This document shows positions 14,879 to 22,180 of a stretch of DNA of 23,849 nucleotides, one piece after another; within the stretch, counting starts at the first letter, position 1; the number at the start of each line of letters is the position of its first letter. The DNA is from a virus. The position numbers were made by a program, and so were the translations under genes. The stretch covers positions 1 through 23,849 of the IMG/VR virus record IMGVR_UViG_3300048034_000303. The stretch is one strand, 5' to 3'. Below the pieces are notes generated by a model, which was given only the letters and a program-made list of their open reading frames with translations, searched no databases and had not been told where the DNA came from.

Positions 14879-15119
14879 TTCCTTGTTTTATTGAGTTCAT
14901 AAATGTTATTAACTTGTCATACTCTTTTAGCTTCAAGTCAGGAAACTCAAAGACCTCAACAAACCATTTATCGTTTTCCAATTCGTCATTAGCTGGTGTG
15001 ATAAGACCAAACCCATTTACAAGTTCATAGGCATAGTAATAGTACGAGTTCTCTCCGCTTTCCTCAGAAGAAATATCTACACGTTCAAATCCAAGTCCAA
15101 CAAGTTGTTGCTCTGTCAT
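14868..15119 (-). CDS. 83 aa phage protein, similar in layout to the plus-strand 12167-12394 gene
   Basis: The layout is LVGLGFERVDISSEESGE, then YYYYAYELVNGFGLITP, an acidic loop, VEVFEFPDLKLKEYDKLITF. Proteins of this kind are common in phages near replication or packaging genes, without a known role. It begins 4 bases inside the upstream gene's end (ATGA). Confidence 0.65.
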   Translation of the reverse strand: MTEQQLVGLGFERVDISSEESGENSYYYYAYELVNGFGLITPANDELENDKWFVEVFEFPDLKLKEYDKLITFMNSIKQGNEI

Positions 15120-15664
15120 ACTCCTGCTACTACGTTTGCTTGTATTATCTCAGCCTGTTGATTACGAGGCTTTATATCTTTTTTGGCGACTTGAATCATT
15201 ATAGACAGCTTCTTCTTAATGTCGTCAATCTTATGCTTTGGTAATTCATTTATCATTTCATTAAACTCCTCAATACGGATTAGCTTATCCCTATATCTAT
15301 CCACCTCTTTCCTCAGCTTTTCTACCTCAGCATAAACAGTATTGACCTCAGTATTAGTATTTTCAACTTCAGTAGTGTCTAATATACATTGTACATAAGC
15401 TGACGAAATTAAGTCATATCGCTCTCTGAATTTACTGTCTGACTTATATATATGGCTAAAACTTTTCAAGGAGTGTAATACGGTTGCATGATTACATTTA
15501 AACATCTTGGCGATGTTAGTATATGTGCAAGAATGCACTCTCTTTAAAACCATATACATCATCGCTCTTGCATCAACAAACTCTCTCTTTCTTGTTTTCT
15601 TTAGTGGGTTTACACCACAATACTTTTTGGTTAGTTTAGCTAAAAACTTAAAATCAATATTCAT
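15116..15664 (-). CDS. Protein with DnaA domain IV-like HTH and a coiled coil
   Basis: Residues about 25-69 (RKREFVDARAMMYMVLKRVH, then CTYTNIAKMFKCNHATVLHS) match the DNA-binding domain of DnaA, including the NHATVLH recognition-helix signature (DHTTVLHA in DnaA). There is no AAA+ domain. Residues about 95-160 are a charged coiled coil (EVEKLRKEVDRYRDKLIRIE). The family DnaA box is TTATNCACA; I found no cluster of these in the window. Stand-alone domain-IV-like proteins are known in Bacteroidetes phages. It could be a replication regulator or transcription factor. Confidence 0.8.
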   Translation of the reverse strand: MNIDFKFLAKLTKKYCGVNPLKKTRKREFVDARAMMYMVLKRVHSCTYTNIAKMFKCNHATVLHSLKSFSHIYKSDSKFRERYDLISSAYVQCILDTTEVENTNTEVNTVYAEVEKLRKEVDRYRDKLIRIEEFNEMINELPKHKIDDIKKKLSIMIQVAKKDIKPRNQQAEIIQANVVAGV

Positions 15665-15851
15665 CTAATTCGTCTTTAAATTCTGCATAAGCGTTAGCCA
15701 GTCCTTGACAGCCTTCATAGTTTTCTTCACTCTTGAAGTGTTCAAGCAAATACTTTAACTCATTCACTTGAAGCACTCCAAGGCGCAAGGACAACAGAAT
15801 ATCGTTTTTATATTCTTCTATTAGGTCGTGATATTTCTCATCTACACTCAC
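15654..15851 (-). CDS. 65 aa acidic helical protein
   Basis: Two amphipathic helices: EKYHDLIEEYKNDILLSLRL and NELKYLLEHFKSEENY, then GLANAYAEFKDELDEY. It overlaps the gene upstream by 4 bases and the DnaA-like gene by 11. No known family; it may be a small protein-binding partner. Function unknown. Confidence 0.6.
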   Translation of the reverse strand: MSVDEKYHDLIEEYKNDILLSLRLGVLQVNELKYLLEHFKSEENYEGCQGLANAYAEFKDELDEY

Positions 15852-16627
15852 AGGGTATCTCTCACAATATAGTTGTGCAGTTCGTTCATACCTCTTTCTA
15901 TCTTGTCGGTATATACCTCAACTGCTTGTTCAACTAAACTCTCGCCTAAGTTATAGAAATCTTCTGAAATATCAAACACCCCAATGTCGTTAGTGTTCTT
16001 GTCAATCACAAGGAAGTAAAAGTCCTTATAATCTATACCGAACAAATTGCAGTATATGTACACTTGACACATATATTTAAAGTCTTTGGCGTTCCACTTA
16101 AATTTATTAAGGTCAGCACAGGTCTTCAAATCAACGATTCTACCATGTCCAATAGCGTCTGCCTTACCTCTAAATGGTTTACCAAATAATTCGCCAACCA
16201 TAGGAATCTCTCTCTGCATATCGTTTAACAACTCATTGGCGTGTTTATTCTTATGCAAGGCTTCTGCTAAATACATAGCTGAATTGTACTCCTTGATTGT
16301 AAATGTATCAGGATTCTCAGCAAGTGCCTCTTTAAACACTTTTGCGTTTCTGCTCTGTACATCAATGAAGTTCAACTCTTGAAACTTCTCAGGCTCTAAC
16401 ACAGCTAAGTGGACAAGTCGCCCAGCAATTAGAGCTGGGCTATTGTCGCTTTGTCTTAAAGATTTAATGTAAGCCTTTGGCGAATCCAAAAGTTTCTTTA
16501 CAGAACTACTACTAAGGGAATACTGACCCAAATAAGAGTAGTAGAAGTGGTCATCGTACATTTCGTTTATGAGCTTATCTTTCTCCCAAAATCGCCCATC
16601 TAAAGTCATTATCATATTATCTTTCAT
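15848..16627 (-). CDS. ExoVIII/RecB-like PD-(D/E)XK nuclease
   Basis: I place the start at MKDNMIMTLD (16627), where TAATG joins it to the methyltransferase, giving 259 aa; the frame is open further upstream. Catalytic order: IAGRLVHLAVLEPE (67-80) with His73; FGKPFRGKADAIG (148-160) with Asp157; VDLKT (165-169) with Asp166 and Lys168; and MCQVYIY (187-193) with Gln188. This is the pattern of the DUF3799/RecE C-terminal type, a 5'-3' dsDNA exonuclease. Together with the ERF annealing protein (22483-23034) it could form a phage recombination pair, though the genes are 6 kb apart. Confidence 0.82.
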   Translation of the reverse strand: MKDNMIMTLDGRFWEKDKLINEMYDDHFYYSYLGQYSLSSSSVKKLLDSPKAYIKSLRQSDNSPALIAGRLVHLAVLEPEKFQELNFIDVQSRNAKVFKEALAENPDTFTIKEYNSAMYLAEALHKNKHANELLNDMQREIPMVGELFGKPFRGKADAIGHGRIVDLKTCADLNKFKWNAKDFKYMCQVYIYCNLFGIDYKDFYFLVIDKNTNDIGVFDISEDFYNLGESLVEQAVEVYTDKIERGMNELHNYIVRDTL

Positions 16628-17277
16628 TAGAATATTCTTATTTGTTGTTTGTGTTCGTTTATTCGCTTCATAGCTGCTTCGTAATAATCTTTGTCGAGTT
16701 CGCACCCTGTGAGTTCAAATCCTAAATTATGACACGCTATTGCTATTGAGCCACTACCTAAATGAGTATCGAGTATCTTATCGTTTTCTTTTGCATAATT
16801 CATTAAAAGCCATTCATAAATTTTAACGTGTTTTTGTGTTGGGTGTATTTTCTTTTTGTGTTCATAATCAACTGAAATATCTTTTCCAAATCCAATTAAA
16901 TTTCCAATTTGAGTAAACCTTAACATCTTTGGCTTTTTCTTAAATGATGTCCAAGCCAACTCAAAATCTTGCATATTTTCACGAGGAACACCGCCCTTTG
17001 TAAGTTTTTTTTCTCTTACATCATCATTAAAAACCTTATCCCAACAAATCCAACCTTGTGAATGCGGAAGATGGAAATAATTGCCACCCCAAATAATTTG
17101 GTTTTTTGACACCCTAAATAATTCATTAAAATAATCATCATTTGGCTTCATATCTATTGCATCCCATTTAGCAATATCAATCCCATAAGGCGGGTCAACG
17201 ATAGCTAATTCAAAATACCCATCAGGATATCTTGCCATTAAGTCCATACAGTCCTCGTTTGTTATCATGTCATTCAT
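16627..17277 (-). CDS. DNA adenine/cytosine-N4 methyltransferase
   Basis: The 216 aa enzyme has IVDPPYGIDI (26-35, motif IV DPPY), then HPTQK (145-149), DTHLGSGSIAI (170-180, AdoMet loop) and GCELDKDYY (191-199). DPPY before the AdoMet loop is the beta-type order of the N6_N4_Mtase family. There is no adjacent endonuclease of the same system, so it is probably a solitary phage enzyme that protects DNA or marks sites. The start MNDMITNEDC overlaps the preceding gene by 8 bases. The target sequence cannot be read off. Confidence 0.88.
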   Translation of the reverse strand: MNDMITNEDCMDLMARYPDGYFELAIVDPPYGIDIAKWDAIDMKPNDDYFNELFRVSKNQIIWGGNYFHLPHSQGWICWDKVFNDDVREKKLTKGGVPRENMQDFELAWTSFKKKPKMLRFTQIGNLIGFGKDISVDYEHKKKIHPTQKHVKIYEWLLMNYAKENDKILDTHLGSGSIAIACHNLGFELTGCELDKDYYEAAMKRINEHKQQIRIF

Positions 17278-17509
17278 GGCTATCTAATATTTGTTCTACA
17301 ATTTTTTCAAGAACCTCGTCTGACATAACTTCATACAAGTCTTGTTCATTCCCATCTACAAACACTCCTTGTATTTCTACTGATGGGGGTGTTTCGGGTT
17401 GTCCACTCATATCTTTGTAATACATTACCATTGGTTCACCCCTATCGTAATCGTAGTCTACCTCAAACTCTAAACCCCAAATAATAACCTTTTTAGTCAA
17501 TAATTCCAT
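17270..17509 (-). CDS. 79 aa acidic phage protein
   Basis: The protein is beta at the N-terminus (VIIWGLEFEVDYDYDRG, then MVMYYKDMSGQPE) and helical at the end (EVMSDEVLEKIVEQILDSHE). Strongly acidic. I have seen similar short proteins in phage genomes next to methyltransferases, without function. Two bases separate it from the next gene. Confidence 0.6.
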   Translation of the reverse strand: MELLTKKVIIWGLEFEVDYDYDRGEPMVMYYKDMSGQPETPPSVEIQGVFVDGNEQDLYEVMSDEVLEKIVEQILDSHE

Positions 17510-17511
17510 AG

Positions 17512-17709
17512 CTATATCTTTTTAGAGTTAATCTTACTTATGGCGTTGTACTGGTGGTAGAACCCTTCAAATAGCGAGTTCAACACCTCTCTTGCAGTAT
17601 CTTTGTGATACTTCTTAGAGTAGTAATCTTTCTCAGCGACTTCAATCCAATCGAAGTCCTCTGCATTTTCTTCTCTGTCCTTGATGAACATTTCACTTGA
17701 TTTTCCCAT
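17512..17709 (-). CDS. 65 aa helical phage protein
   Basis: The frame (MGKSSEMFIKDREENAEDFD...) continues with WIEVAEKDYYSKKYHKDTA and VLNSLFEGFYHQYNAI. It joins the 63 aa gene by TAATG. Function unknown. Confidence 0.55.
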   Translation of the reverse strand: MGKSSEMFIKDREENAEDFDWIEVAEKDYYSKKYHKDTAREVLNSLFEGFYHQYNAISKINSKKI

Positions 17710-17900
17710 TACTTTATGTATTTAGTTATGTATTTAATTAGTGCCTCAAGTTTGTTAAGTATGAATCGAAGTGGGGTTTCTACCAAATAGTAAACAGCAA
17801 GTAACACCGACTCTATGCAAAAGAATAGTACAAGAACTATTAGTGCAATGGCGGCTCTTACTGCGTTAAATGGTTTGGTGATAATTGTCTTTGCTTTCAT
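17709..17900 (-). CDS. 63 aa membrane protein, first gene of the methylase-terminase operon
   Basis: I use the ATG at 17900 (MKAKTIITKPFNAVRA) because the promoter -7 box lies at 17920-17927; the frame extends a few codons further. One long hydrophobic segment (AIALIVLVLFFCIESVLLAV) is followed by an amphipathic helix (LNKLEALIKYITKYIK). It may be a small membrane effector; no homology recognised. Confidence 0.6.
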   Translation of the reverse strand: MKAKTIITKPFNAVRAAIALIVLVLFFCIESVLLAVYYLVETPLRFILNKLEALIKYITKYIK

Positions 17901-17919
17901 CTGTATCAATTTGATGATA

Positions 17920-17951
17920 CAAATATAAGACAAATGAATTTAATTCACAAA
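17920..17951 (-). promoter_or_regulatory. Bacteroidetes-type promoter for the methylase-to-terminase operon
   Basis: TTTG (17951-17948), 20 bases, TATATTTG (17927-17920). A motif B copy lies across the spacer and -33 box (TTTGTGAATTAAATTCAT on the minus strand). It is about 20 bases before the ATG at 17900. The downstream genes to 12505 are closely spaced or overlapping. Confidence 0.75.
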
Positions 17952-17958
17952 TTGTGGA

Positions 17959-18114
17959 TTACTTTTTTGGGTCGAACTGGTCTTTCCAGATTGTCTGGCA
18001 AACACCAAAGCGTTGGTCTCTATCAGGAAACTCTGAACCCATCTTGGCGTTACCCATGCAACGCTGAATGAAGTCTTTGTTCTTCTCGTATTTTTTAGGT
18101 CGAAGTAGTGGCAT
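17959..18114 (-). CDS. 51 aa short conserved phage protein
   Basis: The sequence starts MPLLRPKKYEKNKDFIQRCM, then continues GNAKMGSEFPDRDQRFGVCQ and TIWKDQFDPKK. This matches a short conserved pattern (FI-RCM...-EFPD--QR--VC--W) that I know as a stand-alone phage protein and as a tail on other phage proteins. Start is coupled to the preceding stop by TAATG. Role unknown. Confidence 0.7.
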   Translation of the reverse strand: MPLLRPKKYEKNKDFIQRCMGNAKMGSEFPDRDQRFGVCQTIWKDQFDPKK

Positions 18115-18515
18115 TAGAATTTACATTTAGGGCAGTTCCATTTCTGACCTATCCTATTTAAGTAACTAATAAGTTCAGGTTTGTTTTCTATTTCGTGCCA
18201 AGTATTGTTAGCGTAAACAGAAGTAACAACACACTTGTCAAGAGGTATGTCTATTGTATTGTCATAGCAATCGTGTTCTACTTTAAGTACGCAAGATTTC
18301 TCTGTATGCCAAGAGTCGCATATTCTCTCAAGCAGTAGTCTTTGCCCTACGGGAATGTTGTTACCCACTTTCTTTACCTCCATGAGAATAAGCACCTCAT
18401 TATCGAACTCAAACACAGCGTCAATATCTGATGGGTGCATCTTACCATTCTGTACGCCAGTAAAGTCTATTGTCTGACGAACATCTCTTGAATTTCTAAT
18501 CAAACTGCTTTGCAT
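18114..18515 (-). CDS. PD-(D/E)XK-like nuclease fold protein
   Basis: The 133 aa protein has a HPSDIDAVFEF strand (27-37; Asp30 and Asp32) and LILMEVKKVG (42-51; Glu46-x-Lys48), followed by PVGQRLLLERICDSW (55-69). Asp, E-x-K and a Q in the next helix are the nuclease signature. The C-terminus has CPKC (128-131), possibly zinc binding. The partner or substrate is unknown. It overlaps the gene before by 20 bases. Confidence 0.6.
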   Translation of the reverse strand: MQSSLIRNSRDVRQTIDFTGVQNGKMHPSDIDAVFEFDNEVLILMEVKKVGNNIPVGQRLLLERICDSWHTEKSCVLKVEHDCYDNTIDIPLDKCVVTSVYANNTWHEIENKPELISYLNRIGQKWNCPKCKF

Positions 18516-18882
18516 ACTCCTTGTATATCTTATATAGTTTTGTGTGAATGTTGCTCATAAAACAAGGTGTACATCTTGTAGTCTTCGCCTTCTGGTGTAG
18601 TACTCTGTTGTATATAGCGACCAATCTCTTTTGTTGGTCAGCAGTAATTGTGCTTGGTCTATTTGTAAAGTACCAATGTAAGTATTCAAATTCTTCTTCT
18701 GTAAGGCACTCAGGCTTAACGTAAGGAAACAATCTATTGAGGAACTCCTTACGTTCTTCACAACCGCAATCCTCGCCTAACATCCACTTGGCAACCTTAT
18801 CTACACCAGTAGCCTTAAACACCTTCTCTACGGTGTCTCCTAAGCCCTTACTCTTTTGTTTTTTTGTATTCTTCGTACCCAT
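18496..18882 (-). CDS. Conserved phage protein with Cys cluster
   Basis: The 128 aa product starts with a basic segment, GLGDTVEKVFKATGVDKVAK (14-33), then GEDCGCEERKEFLNRLFPYV and PECLTEEEFEYLHWYF. Cys residues also recur near CTPCFMSN. This type of protein is frequent in Bacteroidetes phages and is unassigned. It may bind metal. It overlaps the sigma-like gene by 35 bases and the next gene by 20. Confidence 0.6.
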   Translation of the reverse strand: MGTKNTKKQKSKGLGDTVEKVFKATGVDKVAKWMLGEDCGCEERKEFLNRLFPYVKPECLTEEEFEYLHWYFTNRPSTITADQQKRLVAIYNRVLHQKAKTTRCTPCFMSNIHTKLYKIYKEYAKQFD

Positions 18883-19402
18883 CTCTTAGGTTTTTTCGTA
18901 TTTGTGTTTTTGCGTTTTTGAGTGTGTTAAATATACTACTCAATGTTATTTTAGTCTTATCAGAGATGTCTCTCATCGACATATCAGTTCTGTAATACAA
19001 TTCAAACATCTTCTTGTCGTACCAGTACCAAGTATCTATCAGGGACTCAACACTATTGAAAACCCTTTCCAGATGTTCCTTTCTGGAGGTCTCACCATAA
19101 TTAGGCACCTCAAAGTCGTTTACCATCTCGTCAATTATCTTATCTACAAGCACGATTCTCTTTCCTTGAGTGTGTGCGTTTGAGTAAAAAAGATTCCTTA
19201 GCGTTACATAAACGTAAAAGGTATTGACTTCAGACTCATTGTACATCAGCTTCTCAGGCTCTTTGACGTAATCAAATATGCGTATGAACATCTCTTGCAC
19301 AAGTTCCCTTGCGCTGTCCTCGCTAATGTTAAACGACTTCGCCATGTGAATCCAGTCGTCATACTTTTCAGCGAGTTTTTCTAATAACTCATTCTTGGTC
19401 AT
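18848..19402 (-). CDS. RNA polymerase sigma factor-like protein
   Basis: The 184 aa product resembles a small sigma factor. Residues ~8-75 contain a region 2-like segment: YDDWIHMAKSFNISEDSARE, LVQEMFIRIFDYV and TFYVYVTLRNLFYSNAHTQG. Residues ~125-175 look like region 4: KKMFELYYRTDMSMRDISDK, then TKITLSSIFNTLKNAKTQIR, with an HTH. The match is partial and not every ECF family motif is clear. It could direct host polymerase to phage late promoters; the tail operon array region has no standard box of its own. It overlaps the VRR-NUC gene by 14 bases. Confidence 0.72.
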   Translation of the reverse strand: MTKNELLEKLAEKYDDWIHMAKSFNISEDSARELVQEMFIRIFDYVKEPEKLMYNESEVNTFYVYVTLRNLFYSNAHTQGKRIVLVDKIIDEMVNDFEVPNYGETSRKEHLERVFNSVESLIDTWYWYDKKMFELYYRTDMSMRDISDKTKITLSSIFNTLKNAKTQIRKNLRDGYEEYKKTKE

Positions 19403-19679
19403 AATCTATAAGTTGCAAAATTTGTTCCAATGAATTGCATACTGCATAGTTCCCACCCCACTTTGAGGCGAACTCTAATTCATCAGGTGTTAATTTCTGC
19501 TGACTCTTAGATTTATTCCCATCTTTAATTTCAATCAGGTAGTTGTAATTCATATAGCCGACTATTATGTCAGGCGCACCTTTTCCTAATTGGTGCGTAT
19601 GAAGTACAGATATACCTCGCTTTCTTAGTTGTTGTACTATTTCCTTTTGGTTGGCATCTACTCTCGCTTTTTTTCGCAT
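19389..19679 (-). CDS. VRR-NUC domain nuclease
   Basis: 96 aa, about one bare VRR-NUC domain. Key features: KGAPDIIVGYM (33-43, Asp37), LIEIKDGNKSKSQQKL (48-63, E50-x-K52) and LTPDELEFASKWGGNYAV (63-80). Such nucleases act on structured DNA such as Holliday or flap substrates in repair and phage replication. It overlaps the primase-helicase gene by 22 bases and the sigma-like gene by 14. Confidence 0.88.
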   Translation of the reverse strand: MRKKARVDANQKEIVQQLRKRGISVLHTHQLGKGAPDIIVGYMNYNYLIEIKDGNKSKSQQKLTPDELEFASKWGGNYAVCNSLEQILQLIDYDQE

Positions 19680-21412
19680 CTCAAAACATCTATTTCACTA
19701 AATGGGGTGTACCCATTAAAGTAATAACGCTGTTCCTTAATGTTAAAGTTTATGCCTGTAACCTCCTGCGGAATACCCACAAGTTTTTGTTTCTTAATCT
19801 TCTGTGAACCAAATATAACACTTGTGTCTGAGAAATCCAAAGCTCTGTTTGGTCGCCACACGAACATTACATTGTCTGCTTTGTCCGCAAACGTACCTCC
19901 ACCTTTGATTCTATTCACATCAGGCTTATAGTATCTACCATCTTCACCTTTAATGGGCGTAACTTGATGCGCCACTAAATTCACACTTATGTCGTAATCT
20001 ATGGCAAACCTTTTCAGTTCGCTCATAAACCTACTAATGTAAAGGTCTTCTCTCTCGCCACTATACATCTTATGTTGGACTGTATTGTAGGGGTCGATGA
20101 TTAGCGACCTAATTCCTTTTTGGCGCACTAAAAACTTCGCCCTCTCAAAGATATTGTCAAGCGTAAAGTTCTTCTTAGGGTATATAACAAAGAAGTGCTT
20201 CTTTACAAACTCTATACCTTCTTTGTACTCTGCTTCGGTCATTTGATGATTGTAGTAAGGGTCTGCACTCTTGCCAATGTACATCTCGATAATATCGTTA
20301 AAGAAGTCTCTCATAGGCATATTCTCAGGCGAGAAGATACCGAACTTCCAACCATCTTTAATGGCTTTGATTGTCGCCAGTTGATTCAGAAACAAGCTCT
20401 TTCCCTCGTTTTGGTAGCCAGTCCAAATGTTTACCTCTTGCATTCGCCAAGTCCAAGCATTGTCCACTTCTGAAACGTAAGTAGTTGTACCTCTTTCTTG
20501 ACCATTCTTAAAACCATCAAGCATAGATTCCATTACATCATTCACTTCAAAGATGCCCTCTACTTTAGGGTCATAAGCCGTTTCTATGCGTTTTCTGAGG
20601 CTTTCTACGCCTTCCTTTAGCAAGACCTCATTAGCGTCCTTAAACGGTCTTAAATCGACTAATTTGCATTTATCAGCTCCAAAACGTCTTAACAACTCTC
20701 TTTCAAGGATTCTACCATTCTCGTCATTATCTGTGGCGATATATATTTTCTTAGCCTGTTCAAAGACCTCGTAGCAGTTAGACAAACACTCTAACTTCTT
20801 ATCAATGTTCTTATCACCTTTATTAGGTGCGCCCATATTTACAGAAGTGTGCCAAGGCAATCCAGCAACTTCCCAAGACAGAGAGTCCATTTCGCCTTCA
20901 CAAATAATGATACTTGGTTCTTCCTTTACTCTATCGTAGTTATAGATAATTGGCTGTGCATCTTTAGCTTGAGTAAACGACTTTCCGTTTATTTGGCGAG
21001 TCTTGTAGTTGGTAACTTGACCGTTCTTGAAGTAAGGGAATACAACGCTTCTGTTGTCCTTTGACGATACAATGTTGTTGTTTTTTATTACCTCATCAGT
21101 AATACCTCTTTCGTTAAGGAACTTTCTTCCCTCGTCTTTCAGTTTCGCCATGTATTCAGTACTTGGCTTTTTGTATGCTCTTTTAACTTGAGTGGGTTGA
21201 TTATTTGTCGCCATATAATTGTTATTCTCGTTTATTTTTCCGTGATAACCGCACTTATGGCAGTTATAAAGTCCTTGTTGTATGTTGATAGACAGACAGG
21301 TGTCCTTCCAGTTTGTCTTACCAAGCTGTACACACTTAGGACAAATCACCTTCTGTTCAACGCTGTTGCCCTTCGGTGTGATGCCCATATTTAAAAATTC
21401 TTGTACAAACAT
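19658..21412 (-). CDS. DNA primase-helicase (Twinkle/T7 gp4-like)
   Basis: The 584 aa protein has an N-terminal zinc finger (CPKC at 24-27, CHKC at 51-54), a TOPRIM domain (PSIIICEGEMDSL at 166-178; YIATDNDENGR at 224-234) and a RecA-like helicase: NIWTGYQNEGKSLFLN (328-343, Walker A), IRSLIIDPYNT (434-444, Walker B), NLVAHQ (478-483) and RIKGGGTFADKADNVMFVWR (501-520). This is the order of Twinkle and T7 gp4. It primes and unwinds at the phage fork. The frame starts just after repeat array C2; a second Met (position 9) is possible. Confidence 0.93.
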   Translation of the reverse strand: MFVQEFLNMGITPKGNSVEQKVICPKCVQLGKTNWKDTCLSINIQQGLYNCHKCGYHGKINENNNYMATNNQPTQVKRAYKKPSTEYMAKLKDEGRKFLNERGITDEVIKNNNIVSSKDNRSVVFPYFKNGQVTNYKTRQINGKSFTQAKDAQPIIYNYDRVKEEPSIIICEGEMDSLSWEVAGLPWHTSVNMGAPNKGDKNIDKKLECLSNCYEVFEQAKKIYIATDNDENGRILERELLRRFGADKCKLVDLRPFKDANEVLLKEGVESLRKRIETAYDPKVEGIFEVNDVMESMLDGFKNGQERGTTTYVSEVDNAWTWRMQEVNIWTGYQNEGKSLFLNQLATIKAIKDGWKFGIFSPENMPMRDFFNDIIEMYIGKSADPYYNHQMTEAEYKEGIEFVKKHFFVIYPKKNFTLDNIFERAKFLVRQKGIRSLIIDPYNTVQHKMYSGEREDLYISRFMSELKRFAIDYDISVNLVAHQVTPIKGEDGRYYKPDVNRIKGGGTFADKADNVMFVWRPNRALDFSDTSVIFGSQKIKKQKLVGIPQEVTGINFNIKEQRYYFNGYTPFSEIDVLRCEKKRE

Positions 21413-21442
21413 TTGGATAATTGATTTTTGTTTTGTTTTTTA

Positions 21443-21570
21443 TACTATATATAGTACAATGTATAGTAATAGTACATTGTATTATACGCTATACAACGTA
21501 CTATGGTATATTTACTTATAGTACATTGTACTCTATTATACAACGTACTATAAGTCATACGTTGTATCAC
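21443..21570. repeat. TACRTTGTA repeat array C2
   Basis: Six cores: 21455 (TACAATGTA), 21473 (TACATTGTA), 21492 (TACAACGTA), 21522 (TACATTGTA), 21539 (TACAACGTA) and 21558 (TACGTTGTA). A 17 bp inverted repeat with one mismatch pairs 21514-21530 with 21539-21555 around an 8-base loop. The upstream HTH gene ends inside the array (TAG at 21548-21550), so its last residues are encoded by repeat sequence. The array sits between the HTH gene and the primase-helicase, where phage origins often lie. Compare array C1 at 8139-8280. Confidence 0.82.
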
Positions 21571-21847
21571 AAAGATTACGATAGTCAGGGTTTATGTAAA
21601 TCTTACGTTGCTTCCCATCATTACCAATACTCTTTGTAACTCGTGTTATGAAATCTCTGTCCTCAAGATTAGATAACACCCTAAAGAGAGTTCTGTCTGT
21701 CAAGTTCAGACTCTCACATATATGTTTATTAGTGGCGTAACAAAACCCAGTCTTATTCGCCAATGAGCAAACATAGCTCAGCACAGCGTTCTCAGTAACG
21801 CTCAAATTAAATTCGTTCATAACCAGTTTTATGTATTTAGCTTTCAT
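21548..21847 (-). CDS. Winged-helix HTH protein, possible replication initiator
   Basis: 99 aa with an N-terminal winged-helix domain: FNLSVTENAVLSYVCSLANK, TGFCYATNKHICESLNLTDR and TLFRVLSNLEDRDFITRV. The layout is that of the HTH_36 domain found in phage replication initiators. The ATG at 21847 is only 5 bases from the T tract of a strong terminator (21853-21878), with no visible promoter between. Lambda O-type initiators bind iterons in or next to their own gene; here array C2 overlaps the 3' end. DNA binding to it is a guess. Confidence 0.68.
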   Translation of the reverse strand: MKAKYIKLVMNEFNLSVTENAVLSYVCSLANKTGFCYATNKHICESLNLTDRTLFRVLSNLEDRDFITRVTKSIGNDGKQRKIYINPDYRNLCDTTYDL

Positions 21848-21852
21848 AATAG

Positions 21853-21878
21853 AAAAAAAAGGGGAGGTTGCCCTCCCC
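21853..21878 (-). terminator. Strong rho-independent terminator 5 bases before the HTH gene
   Basis: Minus strand: GGGGAGG-GCAA-CCTCCCC followed by eight T residues. Perfect 7 bp stem. It lies 20 bases after the stop of the 89 aa gene. Confidence 0.93.
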
Positions 21879-21898
21879 GATTAGTTAGAGTGGGTTGA

Positions 21899-22168
21899 TT
21901 ACGCCCAAGGTAAATCATTGTTACCCTCAACTTTGTTAGGGGTAGAACTTGTTGCGCCTTCTTTTGGCTTCCATGTATTGATTTTGACATTGTGTGTCTT
22001 ACCATACATAGGCTCTTTTTTAGGCTCAATAGTTAGGCGAACATAGCGTTCTCCATTGTACTCATACCAATGGTCTCTTAGTTTACTTTCAGACACGCTG
22101 AAGTTAATGCCATTGAAGTTCTCAGGTTTTGTTCCTGAGCCAACGAAAATTGATTGTTGATTTTCCAT
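21899..22168 (-). CDS. 89 aa phage protein, possible SSB-like
   Basis: The product is strand-rich (NFNGINFSVSESKLRDHWYE, then YNGERYVRLTIEPKK) and ends NNDLPWA, which resembles the acidic hydrophobic tip of SSB proteins. The gene follows the ERF and AT-hook genes in an early operon, where a single-strand DNA binder would fit. I could not find a clear OB-fold signature, so this may be a different early protein. Confidence 0.5.
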   Translation of the reverse strand: MENQQSIFVGSGTKPENFNGINFSVSESKLRDHWYEYNGERYVRLTIEPKKEPMYGKTHNVKINTWKPKEGATSSTPNKVEGNNDLPWA

Positions 22169-22180
22169 AATAAATAAAAA

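Noticed and set aside
15848-16705. Longer 285 aa version of the ExoVIII-like gene
   Set aside because: The additional N-terminus overlaps the methyltransferase by 78 bases; TAATG at 16627 gives a normal coupled start.
17948-17962. DnaA boxes as targets for the DnaA-like protein
   Set aside because: Only a one-mismatch match (TGTGGATTA) was seen; no cluster of TTATNCACA.
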